A stretch of 42,961 bases of DNA. Origin: a virus. Below, one piece after another: positions 1-8,165 of this stretch; within the stretch, counting starts at the first letter, position 1, and each line of letters opens with the position of its first letter. The stretch spans positions 1 to 42,961 of the IMG/VR virus record IMGVR_UViG_3300023179_000198; one strand, 5' to 3'. The translations under genes were made by a program, and so were the position numbers. The notes under the pieces were generated by a model. That model was given only the letters and a program-made list of their open reading frames with translations, was not told the DNA's origin and ran no database searches.

Positions 1-1
1 A

Positions 2-2317
2 CCAGTATCAGGTAGCATACAAGAAAACAGTATCTCATATGTTGTTGATGGTCAAAACCGTAACTACAGAGGTGGTTTCGGAGGACTATCTTGGATGAGT
101 GAAGTACCGGCGGCCAACAATGTTATTTTTATAGGTAACTCTGTTAGTTTAGGTAGAGGACCAGCAAACATACCTTTATTTTATCCATCATACAATAACA
201 GTGCGGCAAATATTATTTATGCGGCAAATACATTACCTGGTTCACCTAGAAATTTTACTACAACAGGTAGTGCTTATAATTGGGCAGTAACAAATAATTT
301 CTTTATTAATAATTCTGATAATCCTATTCCTAGAATAAATGGAGATAGTTTAGGGTTGTATATTGATGCTAACCAACCTTCATCTTATCCTCAAACAGGT
401 ACTACATGGTATGATTTAAGTGGAATTGGGAATAATTGTGGATTATATAACGGTCCTACTTGGAACTCAAATGGTTATATACAATTTGATGGTACAGATG
501 ATTTTGTTGGAGTAGGTAATACAGGAGTGACTAGATTAAATCAAAATTACCAAACAGCAAGATTTTTAGTTTATATAACATCTGTTGGTCCTAATGTATA
601 TGCGGAATTATATGCTGTATTTAATGCTAATAGAACTGGGATTAAATGGCAATCTAATGGTATAGGAATGGATGCTAATGGAGACTTTTATAATGTATTT
701 GTAAATGTTTCCAACGCTTATAATCAGTGGATGGATATTACTTGTGTTATTGATAGAGTTAGTAACATATTTAAAGTTTATAAAAATGGTACTTATATAG
801 GTCAAGACACCTTTACTCCTTATACAGCTAACTCAACTAGTATAACAATAGGAGCTAATAATTTGACAGGTAATGGAGGAGATTATATCAAAGGCAATAT
901 CTCAGAAGTATCAGTATATGGCAAAGAATTATCTTTATCTGAAATTAAACAAAACTATTTTCAATCCAACATTGTTCAAGATGGATTAATATTCATGGTA
1001 GATGCTAATAATATAGTATCTTATGAAGGATCAGGAACATCAACATATTCTCTAACAGGAAGTGATGTTGGAACATTGCTTAATGGAGTTGGATATTCCC
1101 AACAAAATGGAGGAACATTTGTCTTTGATGGAGTTGATGACTATATTTTAGGTACTAATACCTATAATTTGAATAATTTTACAGCTGAAGTTTGGATTTA
1201 TCCTACAGCAACACCACCTTCTGCTACTTACCCATCAGCCATATCAACTACTTATCCAGGAACAAATAGTACAGTTAATTATGCTATAGGATGGTATAAT
1301 GGAGGAGCAAGTTGGTTTGGTGGATTTTATAATGGTTCTAGTGGTGGATGGCATGAAATATTTGTTACACCCCCAACTTTAAATACATGGCATCATTATT
1401 CTTTAACATATAATGGTTCTGTAATGGTTTTATATCATAATGGAATTGTTGAAGGTACTTTTAATACAACTGATACAGCAGCTGGTGGTGGTCCTATTAG
1501 AATAGGAAGAAGATGGGATGCGGGTGATTACTTCCCCGGAAATATAGCAAATTCAAAAGTATACAGCAGAGCACTCACCTCAACCGAAATTCAACAAAAC
1601 TATCAAGCAACTAAAGATAAATTCCTAGGTCAAAACATAGTAACAAACGGATTAACAATTAATCTAGATGCTGCTAATAAAGATTCATATCCTGGAACAG
1701 GAACAACATGGACTGATTTAAGCGGGAATGGAAATAATGGAACATTAACAAATGGACCTTTATTTTTATCTAATCAAAACGGGGGAGTAATAGCTTTTGA
1801 TGGTGTTGATGATTATGTTGGTATAGCTAATAATTCTACTATAAACCCAAATAACGGATCTTTTACAATTGTATGTTGGGTTAATTCTGATCCTTCATCA
1901 GGTGGTGATGGATGGGATTTATGGGTAGCAAAAAGATCAAACGGCTCAAATGGATATTATGTAGGAGTAAATAATCCATCTGGAGTTAGATTCATGGCAG
2001 GTAATAATGCTAATCAAAGAACAGATACCGGATTTATAGGATATACCTATAATACATGGGCAATGTTTACAGCTGTATTAGATCGTACAGCCAATACCCA
2101 AACAATCATTAGAAATAATTTTGAACAATCAAGCAGTGTAACCCCTTCAGGTGGTACTTATGATAATAGTGGTACTTTAAGTATTGGGGGAGATATAGGA
2201 ATAGGTTCGTATTTTGTCAATGGCAAACAATCTATAGTTTTAATTTACAATAGAGCCCTCTCGGCAGCAGAAATAACTCAAAATTACAACGCTACCAAAA
2301 CAAGATTTGGCCTTTAA
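2..2317 (+). CDS. LamG-repeat virion protein (tail fibre/adhesin), 5'-truncated
   Basis: The frame is open from the first bases of the window, so the true start lies upstream; the ATG at 95 is only internal. About 771 codons are visible. They hold three concanavalin A/LamG-like repeats at roughly residues 117-320, 325-540 and 550-771. Each repeat opens with a GL-x-DAN type strand and a FDGxDDY motif and closes with an E-I-x-Q-N-Y motif. LamG domains of this kind are common in tail fibres and other surface proteins of phages of Bacteroidota and usually bind carbohydrate. It ends about 60 bp before the next gene. A fibre or adhesin role is inferred from the fold and the phage context; the receptor cannot be read from the sequence. 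Confidence 0.8.
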   Translation, partial: PVSGSIQENSISYVVDGQNRNYRGGFGGLSWMSEVPAANNVIFIGNSVSLGRGPANIPLFYPSYNNSAANIIYAANTLPGSPRNFTTTGSAYNWAVTNNFFINNSDNPIPRINGDSLGLYIDANQPSSYPQTGTTWYDLSGIGNNCGLYNGPTWNSNGYIQFDGTDDFVGVGNTGVTRLNQNYQTARFLVYITSVGPNVYAELYAVFNANRTGIKWQSNGIGMDANGDFYNVFVNVSNAYNQWMDITCVIDRVSNIFKVYKNGTYIGQDTFTPYTANSTSITIGANNLTGNGGDYIKGNISEVSVYGKELSLSEIKQNYFQSNIVQDGLIFMVDANNIVSYEGSGTSTYSLTGSDVGTLLNGVGYSQQNGGTFVFDGVDDYILGTNTYNLNNFTAEVWIYPTATPPSATYPSAISTTYPGTNSTVNYAIGWYNGGASWFGGFYNGSSGGWHEIFVTPPTLNTWHHYSLTYNGSVMVLYHNGIVEGTFNTTDTAAGGGPIRIGRRWDAGDYFPGNIANSKVYSRALTSTEIQQNYQATKDKFLGQNIVTNGLTINLDAANKDSYPGTGTTWTDLSGNGNNGTLTNGPLFLSNQNGGVIAFDGVDDYVGIANNSTINPNNGSFTIVCWVNSDPSSGGDGWDLWVAKRSNGSNGYYVGVNNPSGVRFMAGNNANQRTDTGFIGYTYNTWAMFTAVLDRTANTQTIIRNNFEQSSSVTPSGGTYDNSGTLSIGGDIGIGSYFVNGKQSIVLIYNRALSAAEITQNYNATKTRFGL

Positions 2318-2369
2318 CTAGGCTTCCTAAAATATTATCATTATATTACGCTATCAATTAAGTTTGATG

Positions 2370-2378
2370 ATATTTATA
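2370..2378 (+). promoter_or_regulatory. late-type AT box (variant)
   Basis: ATATTTATA lies 3 nt before the ATG at 2382. It is a variant of the ATATTTATAA box found before the lysis and structural genes at 22964, 24456, 27857, 30323 and 39821. A promoter role is inferred from position. Confidence 0.35.
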
Positions 2379-2381
2379 TCT

Positions 2382-2570
2382 ATGACTAACGAAGAGCTAA
2401 TCGAGGAATTATACCATAAAGCTCATGCAAAGGGTTTCTTTCATGAGTTGCACGACAAAGTAAGAGAAATAAAAAAAAGCGGAATAAGAGAGTGTGAACA
2501 TAGATTAGTTCAAAGAGCATATAGTGAGCTTAAAAAAATTAAGCTTGCATTACCCACCTCACAAACCTAA
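2382..2570 (+). CDS. small helical protein, unknown function
   Basis: A 62-residue, charged, mostly helical protein that starts MTNEELIEEL. I chose the ATG at 2382 over an upstream in-frame TTG because it follows the AT box directly. There is no signal peptide or membrane segment, and I do not recognise the family. It lies between the LamG protein and the SGNH hydrolase, so it may belong to the late or envelope set. Confidence 0.6.
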   Translation: MTNEELIEELYHKAHAKGFFHELHDKVREIKKSGIRECEHRLVQRAYSELKKIKLALPTSQT

Positions 2571-2629
2571 TCCGTATATACGAAACCACAAATAAGTTAT
2601 AAACAAATATAAAACCAAAAGTTTTTATC

Positions 2630-3427
2630 ATGAAAATAAAAAATAATCAACCAATGGTGATTGGTTGCTTCAAAGATGGAATATTATTAATGCTAGCAAG
2701 TCTAGTATTCGGTTGGTTACTATTAGAAGGTTACCCATCAAACCAACCAAACAAGGTTATTATAGACACCACTAAACGTGTTGTTACACAAGTTATTACA
2801 CAAATTAATAGCCAACAGGCTATTATACAAACTAATAACCATCAGGTTCTTGTAGATAATATAAAACCGGTAATTTACCAAGACACAATAGTAAGCGTTA
2901 GGGGTAAAAAAGCATTATTCATAGGGGACTCACATACCGCTAACCACAGCTATGGTTGGCAGATTCAAGTATGCCAAGCAACCGGTCTACAACAACAAAA
3001 TATTTCTGTTGGAGGCAAGACCACCTCTTGGATGCTCCAACAAGCAAACATGTATTTGACCTCAAATTACGATTATTGTTTTATATATGGGGGTGCAAAC
3101 GACATGTACAATAGTCATATAAGTGCTTATAGTGCATATAGTAACATACAAGCCATAGTAAACATGTGTAACTTTAAGGGTGTTAAGCCGGTGGTATTAA
3201 CTGGATTTGATTATTCAGTATGCACCAGAACAGGAAACCAAATGTATCCTGTGAAAGGAGCCGAGCTACAGAGGATGTTGCTAACACAGCTTTCAGGTGC
3301 ACAAGTAGTGGATACAAGAGTTGTATACAGGGGAGATTGTGGGGATGAATTATGCCATATGAGCTATTCAGGACATCAGAAAACAGCAAAAGCTGTTATC
3401 TCAGCGTGTAAATTCAAGGTCTATTAA
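2630..3427 (+). CDS. membrane-anchored SGNH/GDSL hydrolase
   Basis: A 265-residue protein with one N-terminal membrane segment (about residues 16-33), a linker, and a C-terminal SGNH hydrolase domain. Block I is FIGDSHT (nucleophile S101), block III is GGAND (N157, D158) and the last block is DELCHMSYSGH (H243, with D239 or E240). These enzymes remove acetyl or acyl groups from sugars, lipids or peptidoglycan. The anchor suggests that it acts on the outer side of the inner membrane, for example on surface glycans or peptidoglycan O-acetyl groups. It follows the tail-fibre gene and precedes two tiny envelope proteins, which fits receptor modification or lysis; the substrate is inference. The last block has one residue more than the usual DxxH spacing. 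Confidence 0.75.
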   Translation: MKIKNNQPMVIGCFKDGILLMLASLVFGWLLLEGYPSNQPNKVIIDTTKRVVTQVITQINSQQAIIQTNNHQVLVDNIKPVIYQDTIVSVRGKKALFIGDSHTANHSYGWQIQVCQATGLQQQNISVGGKTTSWMLQQANMYLTSNYDYCFIYGGANDMYNSHISAYSAYSNIQAIVNMCNFKGVKPVVLTGFDYSVCTRTGNQMYPVKGAELQRMLLTQLSGAQVVDTRVVYRGDCGDELCHMSYSGHQKTAKAVISACKFKVY

Positions 3428-3440
3428 TTATATTTAAGTT

Positions 3441-3593
3441 ATGTGGTTGGAAAATAATTTTAAATCAATTATGAATGCTGGTCTAGCTTTGATAATAGGC
3501 TTAAGTGCTCTAGGTGCTAGGCAAACCCACAAAGAAATTAAGAAAGGTGAGGCACAATGGGTGCTTTGGAAGAAACATAAGAAAAATAAATGA
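3441..3593 (+). CDS. tiny membrane protein (inner-membrane spanin candidate)
   Basis: A 50-residue protein with one hydrophobic segment (about residues 10-27) followed by a strongly basic tail. Its stop overlaps the next start in an ATGA junction, so it is translationally coupled to the small lipoprotein. A short membrane protein overlapping a short lipoprotein is the classic layout of Rz/Rz1 spanins, but this pair is very small and lies 21 kb from the endolysin. A weak late-type AT stretch lies just upstream. Holin-like or unrelated membrane roles are also possible. Confidence 0.6.
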   Translation: MWLENNFKSIMNAGLALIIGLSALGARQTHKEIKKGEAQWVLWKKHKKNK

Positions 3594-3736
3594 AAAAAAT
3601 ATTAACAATATTAGTAATTGTATTTGTATTATCGTCTTGTAGGGATGAGAAAATGTGTGGTAATCATCAAGATACTATGAGTAAAGATTCTAACAACTAT
3701 CCGTGTTATAAAACATCAAAGACAATAAAATTTTAA
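3590..3736 (+). CDS. small lipoprotein (outer-membrane spanin candidate)
   Basis: A 48-residue protein with a basic N-terminus, a hydrophobic stretch and the lipobox LSSC, giving a lipid-modified cysteine at residue 17. The mature part is about 32 residues and has two more cysteines. The start overlaps the stop of the membrane protein before it (ATGA). The layout suggests an o-spanin; a superinfection-exclusion lipoprotein is the main alternative. The next gene follows after 6 nt. Confidence 0.65.
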   Translation: MKKILTILVIVFVLSSCRDEKMCGNHQDTMSKDSNNYPCYKTSKTIKF

Positions 3737-3742
3737 AACTAA

Positions 3743-4891
3743 ATGAAAAAAATTATAGCGCTGTTAATGCTTTTGGTCTCCTTAGCAACAGCAAATGCAA
3801 AATGTGATTGGTCTAAAGTAAGCTTGGGCAAATCTAACACATGTAATGCTTACAAGTTTGAGGTAACAGGAACGGTAGATACCTGTAATAAACATTCTAT
3901 TTTAATTGTTAAAAAAGGTTCTACAACTCCTTTATATACAGGAGATAACAGGGTGTTTAATTATATATTTAGTGATACTGGATATTATTTTGTTAAAGTT
4001 TCCATTAAAAACAGATGTTGTGGAGGTGATACTTTATTCTATGATTATATTCATGTTACTTGTAAACCAACAACAACCCCTAAATGTGATTGGAGCAGTT
4101 TGAGACTTCAACAATGGAATCAACGTAATACATACAGGTGGTACGTTAGTGGTAAAGCACTGGATGACACTTGTGTTGATTGGATGTTTATGGTTTATAA
4201 TGTTCAAACTAAGAAAGTGGACACAGTAGGGGACAATAAAGGTATTTGTGATGTCCAGTTTAATAAGAAAGGTAAATACAAAATGTATTTGAAAGTATGG
4301 AACAGATGCTTAAAGTGTGATACATCAATGATGCGTGAAGTGAATTTGATTTATTTTCCAAAATGTAGCTTTGTTTATGGTTTAAAAAGTAGTACTGGTA
4401 TGGGATGTGCTGATAGTATGGTTGGTGAAATGACTTTAGGTCCTTGGACTAAAGGTGATACTTGTTGGCAATGGTATTCCTATATTTGGAATGGACCAAT
4501 GTTGGATTCATTAAATCAACACGATTGGGATTCAATGAGTAATGACCAATTGTATATGTACTATGATTTTAATGATTCAGATTTGATTTGGATGAAAGGA
4601 CCAGGTAATGATGCTCGTAGGGTTGCTTTAAAATTCCCTCACGATGGACACTACTTGATTGCTACTCAATGGTATAACAAATGTTTAGACCAAGATACAT
4701 TCTTCTTCACTCGTATTACAATTGAAACATGTATGACTTCAGGTGTTAAGAATATAGTTAATGATAAAGACGTAAAAATTATTGGTTATTATGATATGAT
4801 TGGCCGTAAAGTTGATTATATGGAAATTGATAAACCATATGTTATTATTTATAGTAATGGTAAGCGTCAAAAAGTAATGCGAACAAAATAA
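3743..4891 (+). CDS. exported Cys-rich repeat protein with T9SS-like C-terminal tail
   Basis: A 382-residue protein with a clear signal peptide (KK then a hydrophobic core, cleavage near ANA-K). Three diverged Cys-rich, PKD-like beta-sandwich repeats follow, the first two opening with KCDWS and the third with KCSF. Repeats include paired cysteines and a GYYFV, GKYKM or GHYLI strand near the end. The last ~45 residues contain GYYDMIGRKV, a PYVIIYSNGK strand and a basic end. This is the layout of type A C-terminal sorting domains of T9SS cargo (YDLxGRxV, GxYIV, KxxxK). The protein therefore looks secreted or surface-attached through the host T9SS. It is unusual for a phage and may come from the host. 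A terminator follows. Structural use in the virion cannot be excluded. Confidence 0.7.
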   Translation: MKKIIALLMLLVSLATANAKCDWSKVSLGKSNTCNAYKFEVTGTVDTCNKHSILIVKKGSTTPLYTGDNRVFNYIFSDTGYYFVKVSIKNRCCGGDTLFYDYIHVTCKPTTTPKCDWSSLRLQQWNQRNTYRWYVSGKALDDTCVDWMFMVYNVQTKKVDTVGDNKGICDVQFNKKGKYKMYLKVWNRCLKCDTSMMREVNLIYFPKCSFVYGLKSSTGMGCADSMVGEMTLGPWTKGDTCWQWYSYIWNGPMLDSLNQHDWDSMSNDQLYMYYDFNDSDLIWMKGPGNDARRVALKFPHDGHYLIATQWYNKCLDQDTFFFTRITIETCMTSGVKNIVNDKDVKIIGYYDMIGRKVDYMEIDKPYVIIYSNGKRQKVMRTK

Positions 4892-4916
4892 AAATAATTT
4901 AAAAATAATTCATAAG

Positions 4917-4942
4917 AGGGTTGGCTTTGCTAACCCTTTTTT
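4917..4942 (+). terminator. intrinsic terminator fused to the next promoter
   Basis: A 9-bp stem (4917-4925 with 4929-4937, one G-T pair) and a TTT loop are followed by a T run to 4942. The TTGG −33 element of the next promoter lies inside the rising arm of the stem. Confidence 0.8.
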
Positions 4943-4951
4943 GTATATTCA
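4921..4951 (+). promoter_or_regulatory. early/middle promoter (TTGG-N19-TATATTCA)
   Basis: TTGG at 4921 and TATATTCA at 4944-4951 are separated by 19 nt, followed by ACG-type sequence and a short leader ending in AAAGTTATG. It drives the gene at 4967. Confidence 0.8.
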
Positions 4952-4966
4952 CGTATAATAAAAGTT

Positions 4967-5389
4967 ATGGAAAAAATAGAATATTCAAATCGTTACAATG
5001 ATGTTTTTACATTTAGTAAAACAGAGGATGGAAACATTTTGTTTGAAGGCGAATTCAAATGGATGCGTTGTGGTTGGCCTAATGTTTATGATAGAGCTTA
5101 TGATGCTTATTGTGCTGATGTTGATACTGATGAGCGAATGACTTTAGGTGAATTTAAAACCGCTGTTCATGAGTATGATAAGGAAACATTTAAAGCAACC
5201 CCATTAGCTAAAAAATATCAAGGTTTAGTTTACTCAGACCAGAGTAAAATTGACATGATAGATGCCAGCGGCGGTCCATATTTACATAGTGGCTATGATA
5301 TGGGTATGTTTGATGAATCATTTAAAGGAATGATTGTTGAAGAATTCAAACCAGTAAATGGAAATTATTTACTAATAATTAAAAAATAA
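4967..5389 (+). CDS. unknown phage protein
   Basis: A 140-residue acidic, soluble protein with no signal peptide or membrane segment and no motif that I recognise. It contains an aspartate-rich stretch (DVDTDERMTLGEF) that resembles an EF-hand loop only loosely. It is the first gene after a strong promoter and a terminator, and the next gene starts 3 nt after its stop, so the two form a small operon. Confidence 0.75.
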   Translation: MEKIEYSNRYNDVFTFSKTEDGNILFEGEFKWMRCGWPNVYDRAYDAYCADVDTDERMTLGEFKTAVHEYDKETFKATPLAKKYQGLVYSDQSKIDMIDASGGPYLHSGYDMGMFDESFKGMIVEEFKPVNGNYLLIIKK

Positions 5390-5392
5390 GTT

Positions 5393-5749
5393 ATGGAAAA
5401 CAATTTTATCTACAATTTAAGCGAAACCGAGTATTTGGTATTTAAATCACAACGTGATTATTTTGAACTATTCAGTGGATATGAAGGTTCAGCAACAAAC
5501 AGTAAACTAGCTACTTATAGAGGTGGTAAGTGGTATTTTGAGGATTTTCACCAACAGAAATTGTTTTGGTTTTTGTATAATATCTATAAAAAGGATTTTG
5601 GTAAAGCGCTTAAACAATATATTCGCTCACTACAAGATAAACCTAAAACATATATGGTTACGTGTGCTAAACGAAGAGTTGATATTAAAATTACGAAAAT
5701 GAAACGTAATATGTGGGATTGGTTTTATGGAACATTTTATGGTAAATAG
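5393..5749 (+). CDS. unknown basic protein
   Basis: A 118-residue protein, rich in aromatic residues and basic at its C-terminus, starting 3 nt after the previous stop and probably cotranscribed from the 4921 promoter. I see no catalytic motif. The basic end could contact nucleic acid, but that is only inference. Confidence 0.7.
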   Translation: MENNFIYNLSETEYLVFKSQRDYFELFSGYEGSATNSKLATYRGGKWYFEDFHQQKLFWFLYNIYKKDFGKALKQYIRSLQDKPKTYMVTCAKRRVDIKITKMKRNMWDWFYGTFYGK

Positions 5750-5784
5750 ATTAGTAAAAATTAACATTATAAAAAAATAAGAAT

Positions 5785-6348
5785 ATGGAATCACAATTAA
5801 CAAACAAATTATTATCAATTTGCGGGGATGCAAATAAAACTTATGGTTGCTTCGATAGTACAGTTATTATTAAACTAACTGAAGAACAACGTATTCGAGT
5901 AGAAGCAGAATTAATAGAGCATTTAGGATTTGACAGAATTGTATGGATGGACCTGCCTGCAGGTTTAACAGAAGATGGAGCAAAAGCAATCGCTGTTAAG
6001 ACTAGAAGAATATTAGATCAAGAAACCCCACCTCACAAAGGCCAAGTAGGTTACGTTCATACTATTATATTTACTCCAAAAATGTATGACCCGATGGAAA
6101 TGTATCAACCAGTAAAAGATGGTTGTGTATTTACACCTACTACTTATAATCCAAAAACATTTGAACCTAAACAAAGTATTACTTTAACTTGGTCACCTGA
6201 TTTTTATCAAGATATTAATGCACCTGTTAGAACACATGAAGATGATAAACAAATGATTCGTGGTATGTTAGAAAAAGTATTAGATAATCCTGAGGAGTAT
6301 AGACCAATAGGTTATATTGGAACATTATTACGTTATGTTGCTGTATAA
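5785..6348 (+). CDS. unknown phage protein
   Basis: A 187-residue soluble protein with no motif that I can assign. A proline- and threonine-rich middle part (FTPKMYDP, FTPTTYNPKTFEP) suggests an extended beta region. The leader is A-rich (AAAAAAATAAGAATATGG) and there is no clear promoter of the TTGG-N19 type, so it may be read from 4921. Confidence 0.7.
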   Translation: MESQLTNKLLSICGDANKTYGCFDSTVIIKLTEEQRIRVEAELIEHLGFDRIVWMDLPAGLTEDGAKAIAVKTRRILDQETPPHKGQVGYVHTIIFTPKMYDPMEMYQPVKDGCVFTPTTYNPKTFEPKQSITLTWSPDFYQDINAPVRTHEDDKQMIRGMLEKVLDNPEEYRPIGYIGTLLRYVAV

Positions 6349-6417
6349 CCTAACAATCAAATCCCCCATAAGTAATTAATTTTTAATATTAAAGTAATAC
6401 ACTAATTATACAATTTA

Positions 6418-6427
6418 TTATTTATAA
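6418..6427 (+). promoter_or_regulatory. late-type AT box (variant)
   Basis: TTATTTATAA lies 4 nt before the ATG at 6432 and differs at one position from the ATATTTATAA box of late genes. A promoter role is inferred. Confidence 0.35.
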
Positions 6428-6431
6428 CTAA

Positions 6432-7115
6432 ATGAAAACACTTATCATTTCAGACCTTCACATAGGGTCTAAAGGTTGTAAAACAGAGGAAATTTTAGAG
6501 TTATTAAAAGACGAGTCATTTGAACGTTATATTTTAGTAGGAGATATAATTGATGGTTGGTTATTTAAAAAATATAAGAAATTCTCTTACCAACATGCTA
6601 GAGTAATTAGGCGTTTATTAAAATTATCTAAAAATAAAGACATTATTTGGATATCAGGTAATCATGATGAATTTTTACGTAAATACACTCCTATTGAAAT
6701 AGGTAATATTAAAGTTGTAGATGAATTTATTGAAAATGGTGTTTGGTATTGTCATGGTGATAAGTTTGATGGTATTGTTAAGATGCGTTGGTTAGGAATG
6801 TTAGGTTCAATTGGTTATGATTTAGCTATTATGATTGATAGATTTTTAAAGCGTTTTAATAAGAAAACTAGTTTATCTAAATTTTTAAAGGATAATGTTA
6901 AGGCTGCTGTCTCGTTTATGGTTGATTTTGAAAATGAAATGGTTCGTCAAGCTAAAAAACGTAAATGTCACACTGTAGTTTGTGGTCATATTCATACCCC
7001 AGATTATAAAACTATTGATGGTGTTTATTATATAAATTGTGGTGATTGGGTAGAAAATTGTTCACACATTGTATTAGAAAATAATAAATTTAACTTATGT
7101 TATCAAAACAACTAA
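6432..7115 (+). CDS. LpxH-like metallophosphoesterase
   Basis: A 227-residue calcineurin-like phosphoesterase with the full set of metal ligands in order: SDLHIG (D8, H10), VGDIID (D38), SGNHDE (N77, H78), CHGDKFD (H108) and CGHIHTP (H186, H188), then NCGDWVE. The motif set and length resemble LpxH-type UDP-2,3-diacylglucosamine hydrolases, which make lipid X in lipid A synthesis at the inner membrane. The gene overlaps the next one, a glycosyltransferase, by 19 nt, so the pair looks like a lipid or envelope-modification cassette. A different nucleotide or phospholipid substrate remains possible. Confidence 0.8.
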   Translation: MKTLIISDLHIGSKGCKTEEILELLKDESFERYILVGDIIDGWLFKKYKKFSYQHARVIRRLLKLSKNKDIIWISGNHDEFLRKYTPIEIGNIKVVDEFIENGVWYCHGDKFDGIVKMRWLGMLGSIGYDLAIMIDRFLKRFNKKTSLSKFLKDNVKAAVSFMVDFENEMVRQAKKRKCHTVVCGHIHTPDYKTIDGVYYINCGDWVENCSHIVLENNKFNLCYQNN

Positions 7116-7813
7116 CTATTGTAATTCCAACTTACAATGAGGGTAAATACATTGCTCGAACATTGTATGCTATTGCTGCTCAATCTAAAACTAAAGGTAT
7201 TAAAATTATTATTGCTGATGCCAAATCAACTGATAATACTAGAACAATGGCTGAGACTAATGGGTTTGAATTAGGATTAAACTTAATGGTTATAGATGGT
7301 GGTTTACCTGCTGTAGGTAGGAATGCTGGGGCTAAATTAGCAACTACACCTTATGTTTTATTTTTAGATGCTGATGTTACTTTTACTCACAGACATGCTA
7401 TTAAAGAAGCGTTTGATGAGATAGCAACAGGTAAATACGAAATGGTAGCAACAACACCGGTTTATAAGGGTGAGTTAGACATTAGAGCATTCATTATGTT
7501 CGGTCTAAACAAGTATGTAACGTGGTTCCTATCTAAAACCGAACCATTTGCTATAGGTGGTTTTACAATGGTTAATAGACAAGTATTTAATAAATTAGGG
7601 GGTTATGATGAGAAAGCAAAACAAAGTGAGGATTGGTTATTAAGTAAAAAAATAAAACCTCATAACTTTAAACTAGTATCAGAATTAATCACTCAGGACA
7701 ATAGACGATTTAAGCGTTATGGTTATTTTAGTATGGTGAAATTATTATATAATAACTGGAGGAATCGTAATAATACTCAATATTTTTACGAGGATCAGGG
7801 TTATTGGAAATAA
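7097..7813 (+). CDS. family 2 glycosyltransferase
   Basis: A 238-residue GT-A fold enzyme. The N-terminal strand is TIVIPTYNEG, the metal and nucleotide-sugar DxD motif is FLDADV (D91, D93) and the acceptor-side motif is SEDW (E178, D179). No membrane segment is certain; the region near residues 131-147 is mildly hydrophobic and could touch the membrane. It starts inside the LpxH-like gene, so the two are coupled. It probably transfers a sugar to a lipid or polysaccharide of the host envelope, for example to change phage receptors; the acceptor is inference. Confidence 0.85.
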   Translation: MLSKQLTIVIPTYNEGKYIARTLYAIAAQSKTKGIKIIIADAKSTDNTRTMAETNGFELGLNLMVIDGGLPAVGRNAGAKLATTPYVLFLDADVTFTHRHAIKEAFDEIATGKYEMVATTPVYKGELDIRAFIMFGLNKYVTWFLSKTEPFAIGGFTMVNRQVFNKLGGYDEKAKQSEDWLLSKKIKPHNFKLVSELITQDNRRFKRYGYFSMVKLLYNNWRNRNNTQYFYEDQGYWK

Positions 7814-7814
7814 T

Positions 7815-7825
7815 TATATTTATTA
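7815..7825 (+). promoter_or_regulatory. late-type AT box (weak variant)
   Basis: TATATTTATTA lies 7 nt before the ATG at 7833. It is a weak match to the late-gene box and could equally be an AT-rich ribosome-landing stretch. Confidence 0.25.
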
Positions 7826-7832
7826 TTAAGTT

Positions 7833-8165
7833 ATGTTAGACGATATAAAAATCATTCACCTCAAAAGCAATGCCCAACAGCTTGAAACATGGATTGCTAT
7901 GTTAAATGGGGAAATTGTAGGTCATATCTACATGGAACGTGAAGAAAACGCTAAAATTAAATTTTTAGATGCTTGGGTACATGAAGAACATAGACTAAAA
8001 GGCATATTTAGGAAATTGTGGGACACTAGGTGGGAGTATGTAAAAGATAAGTACAAAGGTTATAATGTGTATGCTTGGTGTAAACCAGGTTCATTACCAT
8101 TACTTTTAGAAAAGGGATTTAGTGAAGGCGAAACGTGTACCTATGTTGAGAAAACAGTAGAGTAA
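7833..8165 (+). CDS. GNAT-family acetyltransferase-like protein
   Basis: A 110-residue protein with the GNAT fold order: a beta hairpin (GEIVGHIYME), the strand FLDAWVHEEHR, then the acetyl-CoA loop RLKGIFRKL and helix, and a C-terminal LLLEKGF strand-turn typical of the family. The substrate is unknown. Its stop overlaps the next start (TAATG), so it is coupled to the exported HExxH protein. Confidence 0.75.
   Translation: MLDDIKIIHLKSNAQQLETWIAMLNGEIVGHIYMEREENAKIKFLDAWVHEEHRLKGIFRKLWDTRWEYVKDKYKGYNVYAWCKPGSLPLLLEKGFSEGETCTYVEKTVE

Noticed and set aside
4967-5389. EF-hand calcium site
   Set aside because: DVDTDERMTLGEF only loosely resembles the loop and there is no second copy or proper flanking helices.
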